From: RGIG5579 sp045590715
GTDB lineage: Bacteria; Bacillota; Clostridia; Oscillospirales; SIG627
Assembly (NCBI GenBank): GCA_045590715.1
Contig: JAZNRO010000086.1
Location: forward strand, 1-9,034
Length of the DNA stretch: 9,034 bases
Direction: 5' to 3'
This document shows positions 1 to 6,115 of this stretch, piece by piece. The position numbers were made by a program, and so were the translations under genes. Under the pieces are notes generated by a model. The model was given only the letters and a program-made list of their open reading frames with translations. It searched no databases and was not told the origin of the DNA. Numbering within the stretch: the first letter of the stretch is position 1; each line of letters starts with the position of its first letter.

Positions 1-174
1 ATATCCGCTTCTCCCGTTGCAAGCACGCCCGCAACCACTCCTGCAAGCGTAGCAAGCAAGGCGCAAGATCCCGCAAAACGTCAAGAGATCATTGCTGCCA
101 TCGGTGTTGCCATCGCCGAAGAGTGTGGTGTTGACGTAAACGCCATCCGTATCACTTCCATCAAAAAAATCTAA
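1..174 (+). CDS. oadG: OadG-like gamma subunit of Na+-pumping decarboxylase, C-terminal part (5' end outside window)
   Basis: The open frame enters at base 1 and ends at TAA 172-174, giving the last 57 residues. They consist of an Ala/Ser/Thr/Pro-rich linker (about residues 1-20 of the fragment) followed by a compact helical tail that includes IIAAIGVAIAEECG and ends in RITSIKKI. This tail pattern (an Ala-rich helix, then V-x-A-I-R-I-x-S-I-K-K) is what I associate with the C-terminus of OadG-family proteins in Clostridia. In the family, gamma is a small protein with one N-terminal membrane helix that anchors the complex and helps assemble alpha with beta; that helix lies upstream of the window. 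The next three genes encode the biotin carrier, beta and alpha subunits, which strongly supports the call. The carrier gene follows after 22 bases with its own AAGGAG site at 183-188. The symbol rests more on context than on sequence. Confidence 0.72.
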   Translation: MSASPVASTPATTPASVASKAQDPAKRQEIIAAIGVAIAEECGVDVNAIRITSIKKI

Positions 175-196
175 TGAAACTTAAGGAGAAAAAACA

Positions 197-559
197 ATGA
201 AAAAGTATCGTGTGAATGTAAACGGAACCGCTTACGAAGTTGAAATTGAATTGATTGACGGTGACAGCGCACCTGCTGCTACTCCCGCTGCAGCTCCCGC
301 TCCCGCCGCTGCTCCCGCACCCGCGCCCGCTGCAGCACCCGCCGGTGGTGAAAGTGTAAATGCACCCATGCCCGGTACGATCCTTGCTGTAAACGTTACC
401 GCAGGCCAGAGCGTAAAGAAAGGTGATGTTCTCTTCATTCTTGAAGCAATGAAAATGGAAAATGAAATCATGGCTCCCGCTGACGGAACCATTGGAACTG
501 TAGCAGTTACCAAGGGCGCTACCGTTGCAACCGGCGCAGTTCTCTGCACTCTCGCATAA
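197..559 (+). CDS. biotin carrier protein (biotinyl subunit) of the sodium-pumping decarboxylase
   Basis: This 120-residue protein carries biotin between the carboxyltransferase (alpha) and the membrane decarboxylase (beta). Residues 1-22 (start MKKYRVNVNG) are the short beta-rich N-terminal piece common in these carriers. Residues 25-49 are an Ala/Pro-rich flexible linker that lets the domain swing. Residues 54-120 form a biotinyl/lipoyl domain. The biotin attachment motif EAMKMEN is intact at 83-89, with Lys86 as the biotinylated residue, and the partner turn MPG is at 58-60. The start is set by AAGGAG at 183-188, eight bases before the ATG. It sits between the gamma and beta genes, and the beta gene starts two bases after its stop. 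Related carriers serve glutaconyl-CoA and methylmalonyl-CoA decarboxylases (GcdC, MmdC), so the sequence alone does not fix the substrate; the OadA-type alpha gene downstream favours oxaloacetate. Confidence 0.93.
   Translation: MKKYRVNVNGTAYEVEIELIDGDSAPAATPAAAPAPAAAPAPAPAAAPAGGESVNAPMPGTILAVNVTAGQSVKKGDVLFILEAMKMENEIMAPADGTIGTVAVTKGATVATGAVLCTLA
269..343 (+). repeat. Ala/Pro low-complexity linker in the biotin carrier gene
   Basis: Bases 269-343 encode residues 25-49, made almost only of Ala and Pro, using mixed GCN and CCN codons so that the DNA repeat is imperfect. Such linkers give the biotin domain its reach between active sites. Its composition also opens a long spurious frame on the opposite strand, which I did not call. 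Confidence 0.85.
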
Positions 560-561
560 TA

Positions 562-2214
562 ATGAAAAAAACTCTTGCGCTGCTCCTTTCCGTCCTGATG
601 ATCATCGGCGCGCTTTCTCTGAACTGCTTTGCAGCCGAAGAGAAAGACCTTGGTATTAAAAGTGCTGAAATCAAAAATGAAAACGGAGCTGCTATTCTCG
701 AGGTCGTTCTGAAAAATCAGATCAAGACAGCGCTTTCCGACGTTCAGTGTCTCATCTTTTATGAAGGTGAAGAACTCGTGTTTGCAAAAAGCGCAATTAT
801 CGGATACGTAGATACGTCCTATCAAGTACCTGTTTACGGCGCTGTTATTCCCGAAATTGCCCCTCTTGGCGAATTTACCGTTCTTTTTGAACTGGATGAA
901 TGTAAGAATGCCAACGATAAGGTAGATTTAACGGTTCAATATCAGTATGCTTCCGATGCAATCTATGCCGGTAATTCCTACAATGAAAAAAATGTTGGTG
1001 AAATTGAGTTTTCTGACATTTTAAAGAAAGAAGCTGCTCCCGGCAAGCTTGATGTTATCATTAATTTCTTAAAGCAGAGCGGTTTTTCTATGGTCGCACA
1101 GAACTGGAAAGTTCTCGTGATGTTCCTCATCTCTTTTGTATTGATTTACCTTGCTATTGCAAAGGGATTTGAGCCTCTGCTTCTTCTTCCTATTGCATTT
1201 GGTATGCTTCTGACAAACCTTCCCGGTGCTGAAATGTATCACCCCGAGCTTTTTGCCGGCGGACATATTCACTGGGATATGTTCTCTACCATTGGCGCAG
1301 GTCTTATTGACTATCTGTACCTGGGAATCAAACTTGGCATTTTCCCTTGTCTGATCTTCCTTGGTATCGGTGCCATGACCGACTTTGGTCCCCTTATCGC
1401 AAATCCCAAGAGTCTTCTTTTGGGTGCCGCTGCTCAGTTTGGTATCTTTATCACCTATTGGGGCGCAACCGCTCTTGGTTTCTCTCCCCTGGAAGCCAGT
1501 TCCATCGGTATCATCGGTGGCGCTGACGGTCCTACCGCAATTTTTGTAACTTCAAAGCTTGCTCCTCATCTTTTAGGACCGATCGCAGTTGCCGCATACT
1601 CTTATATGGCACTGGTTCCCTTCATTCAGCCTCCCATTATGAAAGCTCTTACCACCAAAAAGGAAAGAATGATCGTAATGAAGGAGCTTCGTCCGGTTTC
1701 CAAGATGGAGAAACTCTTCTTCCCCATCGCGGTTACCGTTTTTGTAGCCCTTCTGGTTCCCTCTGCAACTCCCCTTGTCGGATGCTTAATGCTTGGTAAC
1801 CTGATGAAGGAAAGCGGCGTTGTTGACCGTATCGCAAAGGCTGCCCAGAACGAACTGATGAACATTGTTACTATCTTCCTGGGTATTTCCGTTGGTGCTA
1901 CCGCTACTGCTGAAGCATTCCTCGATCTGAATACTTTAAAGATCCTCGCAATGGGTATCGTTGCCTTTAGCTTTGGTTCCGCTACCGGTGTGCTTCTCGC
2001 TAAATTTATGAATTTGTTCCTGAAGAACAAGATCAATCCTCTTATTGGTTCTGCCGGTGTTTCCGCTGTTCCGATGGCGGCTCGCGTTTCCCAGTCTGTT
2101 GGTCAGAAAGAGAATCCTTCTAACTTCCTTCTGATGCACGCCATGGGTCCCAACGTTGCCGGTGTAATCGGTTCTGCTATTGCAGCCGGTGTATTGATCG
2201 CACTCTTCGGTTGA
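562..2214 (+). CDS. oadB: Na+-translocating decarboxylase beta subunit (OadB) with an extra secreted N-terminal domain
   Basis: This membrane subunit decarboxylates carboxybiotin and exports Na+. The core (about residues 175-550) is multi-spanning and strongly conserved. It contains GGADGPTAIF (D322), AVAAYSYMALVPFIQPPIMK (Y348) and INPLIGSAGVSAVPMAARVS (N492, G496, S501, R508). These fall at the spacing of the functional Klebsiella OadB residues D203, Y229, N373, G377, S382 and R389 with a constant offset of 119 (numbers from memory). At 550 residues it is longer than the usual 370-435. The surplus is N-terminal: a signal peptide (MKK, hydrophobic run 4-20, likely cleavage after NCFA at 24), then about 25-155 of alternating hydrophobic/polar sequence that looks like a beta-sandwich, then a link to the first core helix near 180. 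The start is two bases after the carrier stop, with no Shine-Dalgarno site visible, so translational coupling is likely. Homologues act in glutaconyl-CoA and methylmalonyl-CoA decarboxylases too. Confidence 0.95.
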   Translation: MKKTLALLLSVLMIIGALSLNCFAAEEKDLGIKSAEIKNENGAAILEVVLKNQIKTALSDVQCLIFYEGEELVFAKSAIIGYVDTSYQVPVYGAVIPEIAPLGEFTVLFELDECKNANDKVDLTVQYQYASDAIYAGNSYNEKNVGEIEFSDILKKEAAPGKLDVIINFLKQSGFSMVAQNWKVLVMFLISFVLIYLAIAKGFEPLLLLPIAFGMLLTNLPGAEMYHPELFAGGHIHWDMFSTIGAGLIDYLYLGIKLGIFPCLIFLGIGAMTDFGPLIANPKSLLLGAAAQFGIFITYWGATALGFSPLEASSIGIIGGADGPTAIFVTSKLAPHLLGPIAVAAYSYMALVPFIQPPIMKALTTKKERMIVMKELRPVSKMEKLFFPIAVTVFVALLVPSATPLVGCLMLGNLMKESGVVDRIAKAAQNELMNIVTIFLGISVGATATAEAFLDLNTLKILAMGIVAFSFGSATGVLLAKFMNLFLKNKINPLIGSAGVSAVPMAARVSQSVGQKENPSNFLLMHAMGPNVAGVIGSAIAAGVLIALFG

Positions 2215-2227
2215 TAAGGAGAAAATT

Positions 2228-3661
2228 ATGTCCGAAAAGAAACTTTTTATTACTGATACCATCCTCCGTGATGCCCATCAGTCTCATGCCGCAACCAGAA
2301 TGAAACTGGAAGATATGCTTCCTGCTTGCGAAATTCTGGATAAGATCGGCTACTGGTCCCTGGAATGCTGGGGCGGTGCTACCTTTGACTGCTGTATGAG
2401 ATTTTTGAACGAAGATCCCTGGGAAAGACTGCGTACCTTGAGAAAGGCTCTCCCCAATACAAAACTGCAGATGCTTTTCCGTGGCCAGAACATTCTCGGT
2501 TACAAGCACTATGCTGATGACGTGGTAGATGCTTTTGTTCGCAAGTCTATTGAAAACGGTATTGACGTTGTTCGTGTATTCGACGCGCTCAATGACCCCA
2601 GAAACTTAAAACAGGCTGTTGATTCCGTTAAGAATTACGGCGGCATCTGTGAAGTGGCTATCAGCTACACCACCAGCCCCGTACATGACCAGGAATACTT
2701 TGTAACTCTGGCAAAGAAAGTGGAAGAAATGGGTGCAGACGTTATCTGTATCAAGGATATGGCAAACATTCTGCTTCCTTACGATGCTTATAACCTGATC
2801 AAAGCGCTGAAATCTGCTGTTTCCTGTCCCCTCCACCTTCACACTCACAACACTTCCGGTACCGGCGATATGCTGAACCTGATGGCTGCACAGGCCGGCG
2901 TTGACATTGTTGACTGTGCACTGTCTCCCATGGCAAACGGTACTTCCCAGCCCGCTACCGAAGCTCTCGTTGCTACTTTGAAGGGCACCGAGCGTGATAC
3001 CGGTCTGGATCTTGAACTGATGGCAAAAGCTGCTGAACACTTCCGCGGCGTTGCTGCTAAGATGAAGGAAGAAAAGATCCTTGACCCCAAGGTTCTGAAC
3101 GTTGATACCAAGACCCTGCTTTACCAGGTTCCCGGCGGTATGCTCTCTAACCTGCTTTCTCAGCTGAAGCAGCAGGGCGCAGAAGACCGTTTCTACGATG
3201 TTCTTGCTGAAGTACCCCGCGTTCGTGAAGACTGCGGTTATCCCCCTCTTGTAACTCCTACTAGCCAGATCGTTGGTACTCAGGCAGTACTGAACGTTTT
3301 GATGGGCGAAAGATACAAGATGGTTTCCAAAGAAACCAAGGGTATGCTTCGTGGTGAATACGGTCAGCTTCCCGCTCCCGTAAATGAAGAAGTTCGCAAG
3401 AAGGCTATCGGTGATGCCGAGGTTATTACCTGCAGACCCGCAGACCTTTTAGAGCCCGAACTTGAGAAATACACCAAAGAAGCAGGCGATCTTGCTAAGT
3501 GCGAAGAAGACGTTCTTTCCTACGCTCTCCTTCCCCAGGTAGCTTCTAAATTCCTTGCCGAAAGAAATAACGGTGGCAAGAAAGAAGAAAAAGCACCTGC
3601 CAAAGAAGAAAACGGCGTTAGAGAACTTTATATCGACGATCGCACTGTAAACGCTCTCTAA
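2228..3661 (+). CDS. oadA: oxaloacetate decarboxylase alpha subunit (carboxyltransferase), without biotin domain
   Basis: This cytoplasmic enzyme transfers the carboxyl of oxaloacetate to biotin, releasing pyruvate. Residues 5-270 are an HMG-CoA-lyase-like TIM barrel opening with TDTILRDAHQS (metal ligand D15). The catalytic lysine lies in IKDMAN (K176) and the metal-binding histidines in HLHTHNTSG (H205, H207); this matches the D17/K178/H207/H209 set of characterised OadA proteins with a shift of two. Residues 285-445 are the conserved PYC/OADA C-terminal domain. Full OadA proteins are near 590 residues; this one has 477 because the biotin domain is absent and is supplied by the separate carrier gene. 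A Lys/Glu/Ala linker (about 448-463) and a short tail ending RTVNAL remain where the fusion would be. AAGGAG at 2216-2221 sets the start, 13 bases after oadB. A 5S-type transcarboxylase or pyruvate carboxylase B subunit is a related alternative, less likely beside OadB. Confidence 0.93.
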   Translation: MSEKKLFITDTILRDAHQSHAATRMKLEDMLPACEILDKIGYWSLECWGGATFDCCMRFLNEDPWERLRTLRKALPNTKLQMLFRGQNILGYKHYADDVVDAFVRKSIENGIDVVRVFDALNDPRNLKQAVDSVKNYGGICEVAISYTTSPVHDQEYFVTLAKKVEEMGADVICIKDMANILLPYDAYNLIKALKSAVSCPLHLHTHNTSGTGDMLNLMAAQAGVDIVDCALSPMANGTSQPATEALVATLKGTERDTGLDLELMAKAAEHFRGVAAKMKEEKILDPKVLNVDTKTLLYQVPGGMLSNLLSQLKQQGAEDRFYDVLAEVPRVREDCGYPPLVTPTSQIVGTQAVLNVLMGERYKMVSKETKGMLRGEYGQLPAPVNEEVRKKAIGDAEVITCRPADLLEPELEKYTKEAGDLAKCEEDVLSYALLPQVASKFLAERNNGGKKEEKAPAKEENGVRELYIDDRTVNAL

Positions 3662-3672
3662 TTAAAACAGAA

Positions 3673-3703
3673 AAAAATCGGTGTCAAACTGACACCGATT
3701 TTT
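3673..3703. terminator. bidirectional rho-independent terminator between oadA and the AGCS symporter
   Basis: A perfect 13-bp stem, AAAAATCGGTGTC (3673-3685) against GACACCGATTTTT (3691-3703), closes over the five-base loop AAACT. On the + strand it is followed by a T-rich tract to 3710, 12 bases after the oadA stop. On the - strand the A-run at 3671-3677 becomes a T-run, so it also serves the convergent symporter gene, whose TGA stop (3684-3686) lies at the stem-loop boundary. Confidence 0.92.
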
Positions 3704-5012
3704 CTTTTTTCAGATTTTTTGAAAAGACACCGGATAAAAGTAAAATGGCAATGAGATTTGGGAAAACCATAAGCCCGTTAAAAATTTCAGATATCATCCA
3801 GATGGTATCTATATTGAAAAAGGATGAACAAAATACGATGGAAATATATATTCCTCGAAAGAGAAACGGGCTGATTTTCTTCGACAAAAATTCAAGACAA
3901 ACCTCCCCGTAATATGCCCAGCCTAAAATGGTCGATAATGAGAAAAAAATAGTTGAAACCGTAATACAAATTTTTCCAAGATATGGGATTGCGGAATCAA
4001 AAGAACGAATAGTGAGCGCGATTCCCACGGCATTCTCATTTTCCCAAACACCGCTTGTAAGGATTACGAGAGCAGAAAAAGTGCCCATAACAAAGGTTGT
4101 CAGAAATACTTCAAAAATTCCAAAATACCCTTCTTTTGTAGGATCATTTTCCGTAGATGCACCGTGGGCGATGGAACCGGTGCCAAGTCCGGCTTCATTC
4201 ATAAAAATACCTTTGGATATTCCGGCAGAAACCGTTTTGGAAAGCGTAAATCCCGCCGCCCCGCCGGCAAGCTGTCTTGGTCCGAAAGCGTTATGAAAAA
4301 TAGATAAAACTGCCCTCGGAATGTTTCGGCGGAATACGATCAAAACAATAAAACAACAAACAATATAAAAAACTCCCATAAAAGGTACCAGTTTCTCGTT
4401 GAATCGACCGATTTGCTTTAGTCCTCCAAAAATTATCATTGCAACGATAACAGACAGAATAATTCCGGAAATTATCGGCTTTATATTGAGAGATTCAGAA
4501 AGCGATACCGCTACAGCATTGGATTGAACTGCGTTTCCCATCCCAAAACAGGAAAGCAAACAAAAAAACGAATAAATACGACCGAGCCATTTCGATTTTA
4601 GACCGTTTTTTATATAGTACATCGGACCGCTGACAAAGACGCCGTTTACGTGCTTTTCTCTATAAAGGCAGGAAAGAAAAATTTCCGAAAATTTGATTGC
4701 CATTCCGAAAAACGCGCAGACCCACATCCAGAAAACAGCTCCGGGCCCGCCAATCGCGATTGCGGTGCTAACACCGGCAAGGCTTCCAACTCCAATGGTT
4801 CCTGCAAGCGCAGTAGCTACCGCTTGAAACGGCGATAAGCCTTCGCGATCCTTATCCGGCTTTGCTATGATTTGTTTGCTGACATATTTCATTGCGGAAA
4901 GAAAATGCGTGATTTGAACGAAATTTAACCGGATTGAAAGTAAAATTCCAATGGCAAAAATAAAAATAATAGAATACGGCCCCCAAAGAAGAGTGTAAAT
5001 ACTGTTTAGCAT
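3684..5012 (-). CDS. AGCS-family sodium:alanine/amino-acid symporter
   Basis: This integral membrane protein imports a small amino acid (typically alanine or glycine, in some members glutamine) with Na+. From the chosen start it is 442 residues, normal for the family, with about ten or eleven hydrophobic segments. Family hallmarks are SPFQAVATALAGTIGVGSLA (60-79) followed by GGPGAVFWMW (88-97), SGPMYYI (128-134), NEAGLGTGSIAHGAS (272-286) and STILGWAYYGE (360-370). The frame is open up to 5081, but ATG 5012 is preferred because AAGGGG lies 11 bases before it and the protein then begins with the family-type MLNSIYTLLWGPYS; the upstream codons come from the sfsA terminator region. I saw no convincing promoter between 5013 and 5095. 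It lies downstream of sfsA on the same strand and converges on oadA. The motif NEAGLGTGSIAHG differs from the commoner NEAGLGSAPIAHA, so the substrate is uncertain. Confidence 0.92.
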   Translation of the reverse strand: MLNSIYTLLWGPYSIIFIFAIGILLSIRLNFVQITHFLSAMKYVSKQIIAKPDKDREGLSPFQAVATALAGTIGVGSLAGVSTAIAIGGPGAVFWMWVCAFFGMAIKFSEIFLSCLYREKHVNGVFVSGPMYYIKNGLKSKWLGRIYSFFCLLSCFGMGNAVQSNAVAVSLSESLNIKPIISGIILSVIVAMIIFGGLKQIGRFNEKLVPFMGVFYIVCCFIVLIVFRRNIPRAVLSIFHNAFGPRQLAGGAAGFTLSKTVSAGISKGIFMNEAGLGTGSIAHGASTENDPTKEGYFGIFEVFLTTFVMGTFSALVILTSGVWENENAVGIALTIRSFDSAIPYLGKICITVSTIFFSLSTILGWAYYGEVCLEFLSKKISPFLFRGIYISIVFCSSFFNIDTIWMISEIFNGLMVFPNLIAILLLSGVFSKNLKKEKSVSV

Positions 5013-5023
5013 AATGAAATTAT

Positions 5024-5029
5024 CCCCTT
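5024..5029 (-). promoter_or_regulatory. ribosome binding site that decides the symporter start
   Basis: Read on the - strand this is AAGGGG, followed by 11 bases and the ATG at 5012-5010. No comparable site precedes the upstream in-frame ATG at 5081, so the shorter protein was chosen. Confidence 0.7.
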
Positions 5030-5069
5030 TCTTCGATTCTATGAAAGAAATGTTTTTTGATATGCAAAA

Positions 5070-5094
5070 AAAGAGAAGCAAAAAGCTTCTCTTT
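5070..5094 (-). terminator. rho-independent terminator of sfsA
   Basis: A perfect 10-bp inverted repeat, AAAGAGAAGC (5070-5079) and GCTTCTCTTT (5085-5094), surrounds a five-base A loop (T on the - strand). On the - strand the stem is followed by a T tract from the A-run 5066-5072. The sfsA TAA stop (5095-5093) overlaps the base of the stem. It separates sfsA from the symporter gene, so the latter needs read-through or its own promoter. Confidence 0.85.
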
Positions 5095-5788
5095 AAAGTT
5101 TAATCTCTACTTGCCGGGAGATCTTCAAACTGTCTTTTGTTGCCTCGCAGTCAAAGGCCCGGATCACAACACCTTCTCTATCTGCTTCTCGCAGAGCCGC
5201 GCCAAACTCTTTATGGGTTTTATCGTTTGGAGAAAAGTATTTTACCCCTTTTAATTGTATCACAAAAAAGACCATGGCGCCAAAGCCTATCTTCTTTGCT
5301 TCGATCAGTTCCCTTATATGTTTTACTCCCCTTTCGGTAGGAGCATCGGGAAAAAGCACTACACCCTCGTTTTCCAAGGTAACGCCTTTTACTTCCACAA
5401 AGGTTCGTTTTCCTTTATCATCAATGGCAAAATCAAAGCGAGAATTCCCAAACTTCACTTCCCTATGGATCTCGGCAGAATCAGAAAATAAATCTCCGGA
5501 TCGAAAGAACTCAAAAGCTACCTGATTCGGCGCTTGCGAATCTAAATTGATAAGCAGAACGGTTCCGTCTGACAAGACCTTTTCCACGGCGATCAGATCG
5601 TACCGGGTCTTGCGCTTTTCACTCATTTCATCGGAAAGAAAAACTCTGGCACCCGGTATCAAAAGCTCCTTGCAACGGCCGGTATTTTTCACGTGAACGA
5701 TTTCGATCCTGCCATCCAGCTCAACCTCTGCAATGAAGCGATTAGGACGGCTTAAAAATTTAGCAATACGTACTTTTTGATATTTCAT
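5093..5788 (-). CDS. sfsA: SfsA, sugar fermentation stimulation protein homologue (nuclease-like fold)
   Basis: At 231 residues it matches the usual SfsA length (about 230). It has an N-terminal OB-like part (residues 1-80, including RFIAEVELDG and VKNTGRCKELL) and then a PD-(D/E)xK-type domain. Candidate catalytic residues are E110, D119 in SRFDF, and E132-x-K134 in FVEVKG. The family block FPDAPTERGVKHIREL occupies 146-161. In E. coli SfsA was first described as affecting maltose gene expression and binding DNA; the enzymatic role in Clostridia is not established, so the name reflects homology only. The frame stays open to 5929, but ATG 5788 follows GAGGAG and gives the family-type start MKYQKVRIAKF. 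Its promoter (5806-5834) is divergent from that of the SCIFF gene, and its stop overlaps its terminator stem. Confidence 0.95.
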   Translation of the reverse strand: MKYQKVRIAKFLSRPNRFIAEVELDGRIEIVHVKNTGRCKELLIPGARVFLSDEMSEKRKTRYDLIAVEKVLSDGTVLLINLDSQAPNQVAFEFFRSGDLFSDSAEIHREVKFGNSRFDFAIDDKGKRTFVEVKGVTLENEGVVLFPDAPTERGVKHIRELIEAKKIGFGAMVFFVIQLKGVKYFSPNDKTHKEFGAALREADREGVVIRAFDCEATKDSLKISRQVEIKL

Positions 5789-5794
5789 ATTATT

Positions 5795-5800
5795 CTCCTC
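5795..5800 (-). promoter_or_regulatory. ribosome binding site that decides the sfsA start
   Basis: On the - strand this reads GAGGAG, six bases before ATG 5788. It rules out the 47 extra upstream codons, which run through the intergenic promoter region and have no family-like sequence. Confidence 0.85.
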
Positions 5801-5805
5801 AACCA

Positions 5806-5834
5806 ATAGTAGCATAAAATGTTTGTTTAAACAA
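5806..5834 (-). promoter_or_regulatory. predicted sigma-A promoter of sfsA (-35 TTGTTT, 17 bp, extended -10 TGC-TACTAT)
   Basis: On the - strand, TTGTTT (5834-5829) is followed by exactly 17 bases and TACTAT (5811-5806), preceded by TGC as in extended -10 elements. Transcription would begin near 5799, giving a leader of only about 11 bases with GGAG at its very 5' end. A 12-bp palindrome covers the -35 element. Prediction by eye only. Confidence 0.6.
5823..5834. repeat. 12-bp perfect palindrome over the sfsA -35 element, possible operator
   Basis: TTGTTTAAACAA equals its own reverse complement. It covers the predicted sfsA -35 hexamer and lies about 40 bases from the -35 of the divergent SCIFF promoter. 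It could be an operator, but the region is very AT-rich, so chance is a real possibility. Confidence 0.35.
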
Positions 5835-5873
5835 GAAAAATGCGAAAAATAGGCTAAAATTGAGAAAGTTTCA

Positions 5874-5902
5874 TTGACTTTAAAAAAATAAAGTGATATA
5901 AT
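5874..5902 (+). promoter_or_regulatory. strong sigma-A promoter of the SCIFF operon (TTGACT, 17 bp, extended TATAAT)
   Basis: TTGACT (5874-5879), a 17-base spacer and a perfect TATAAT (5897-5902) preceded by TGA form a near-consensus extended promoter. Transcription should start near 5909, leaving a leader of about 23 bases that contains GGAGG at 5920-5924, seven bases before the SCIFF ATG. Consensus promoter plus consensus ribosome site suggests high, perhaps constitutive expression. A short inverted pair AAAGT/ACTTT (5865-5869, 5877-5881) overlaps the -35 and may be chance. Confidence 0.85.
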
Positions 5903-5931
5903 AAATTTAATCAAATATCGGAGGATCAATT

Positions 5932-6081
5932 ATGAAGCACATTAAAACTCTTGTTACCAAAGATCTTTGCGAAAGCGCAAAAAAAGGCGGTTGCGGCGAG
6001 TGCCAGACTTCCTGTCAGTCTGCTTGCAAAACCAGCTGTGGCATTGCAAATCAGCAGTGCGAAAATAAAGAAAGCAAATAA
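5932..6081 (+). CDS. SCIFF ranthipeptide precursor (six-cysteine peptide family), variant with seven Cys
   Basis: This 49-residue ribosomal peptide begins MKHIKTLVTKDLCESAKKGG, the conserved SCIFF leader type, and continues with a Cys-rich core of spacing C-x2-C-x3-C-x3-C-x3-C-x6-C (C21, C24, C28, C32, C36, C43) containing CGECQTSCQSACKTSC. It ends NQQCENKESK. The family is modified by a radical SAM/SPASM enzyme that forms a thioether ring; that enzyme is the next gene. GGAGG lies seven bases before the ATG, behind a near-consensus promoter. Two departures stand out. There is a seventh Cys at position 13 in the leader. Position 37, just after C36, is Gly, whereas SCIFF peptides typically have Thr there, the acceptor of the Cys32 thioether in the characterised clostridial examples (from memory). 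The biological role of SCIFF peptides is unsettled. Export or protease genes are not visible in the window. Confidence 0.95.
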   Translation: MKHIKTLVTKDLCESAKKGGCGECQTSCQSACKTSCGIANQQCENKESK

Positions 6082-6094
6082 ATAGCAAAGAATG

Positions 6095-6115
6095 CCGCCT
6101 TTGGCGGGTTTTTTT
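6095..6115 (+). terminator. short GC hairpin with T7 between SCIFF and its maturase (partial terminator or attenuator)
   Basis: CCGCC (6095-6099), loop TTT, GGCGG (6103-6107), then G and seven T (6109-6115). The five-pair all-GC stem is short but has a typical terminator tail. No second promoter is evident before the maturase start at 6135, so partial read-through would give abundant peptide mRNA and less maturase mRNA. Confidence 0.75.

Noticed and set aside
232..825. Long antisense frame over the biotin carrier and oadB start
   Set aside because: It arises from the Ala/Pro codons read backwards, has Ala/Gly-rich nonsense sequence, and overlaps two clear genes.
2606..3111. Antisense frames within oadA
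   Set aside because: They have no recognisable motifs or ribosome sites and lie fully inside a well-conserved gene.
1..3661. Methylmalonyl-CoA or glutaconyl-CoA decarboxylase operon
   Set aside because: The alpha subunit visible here is the OadA (HMG-CoA-lyase-like) type, not the MmdA/GcdA type. A CoA-ester subunit upstream remains possible and is listed as a finding.
5013..5069. Promoter for the symporter (TAGAAT or GATAAT as -10)
   Set aside because: Neither has a convincing -35 element at 16-18 bases; not supported well enough to annotate.
5013..5081. Longer symporter start at 5081
   Set aside because: The extra 23 codons run through the sfsA terminator, have no ribosome site and no family similarity; ATG 5012 has AAGGGG before it.
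5789..5929. Longer SfsA starting at 5929
   Set aside because: These codons cross the promoter region and are low-complexity; GAGGAG and the family N-terminus point to 5788.
5932..6081. Metallothionein-like metal-binding protein
   Set aside because: The Cys spacing, leader and adjacent radical SAM maturase fit SCIFF specifically; metal binding is not needed to explain it.
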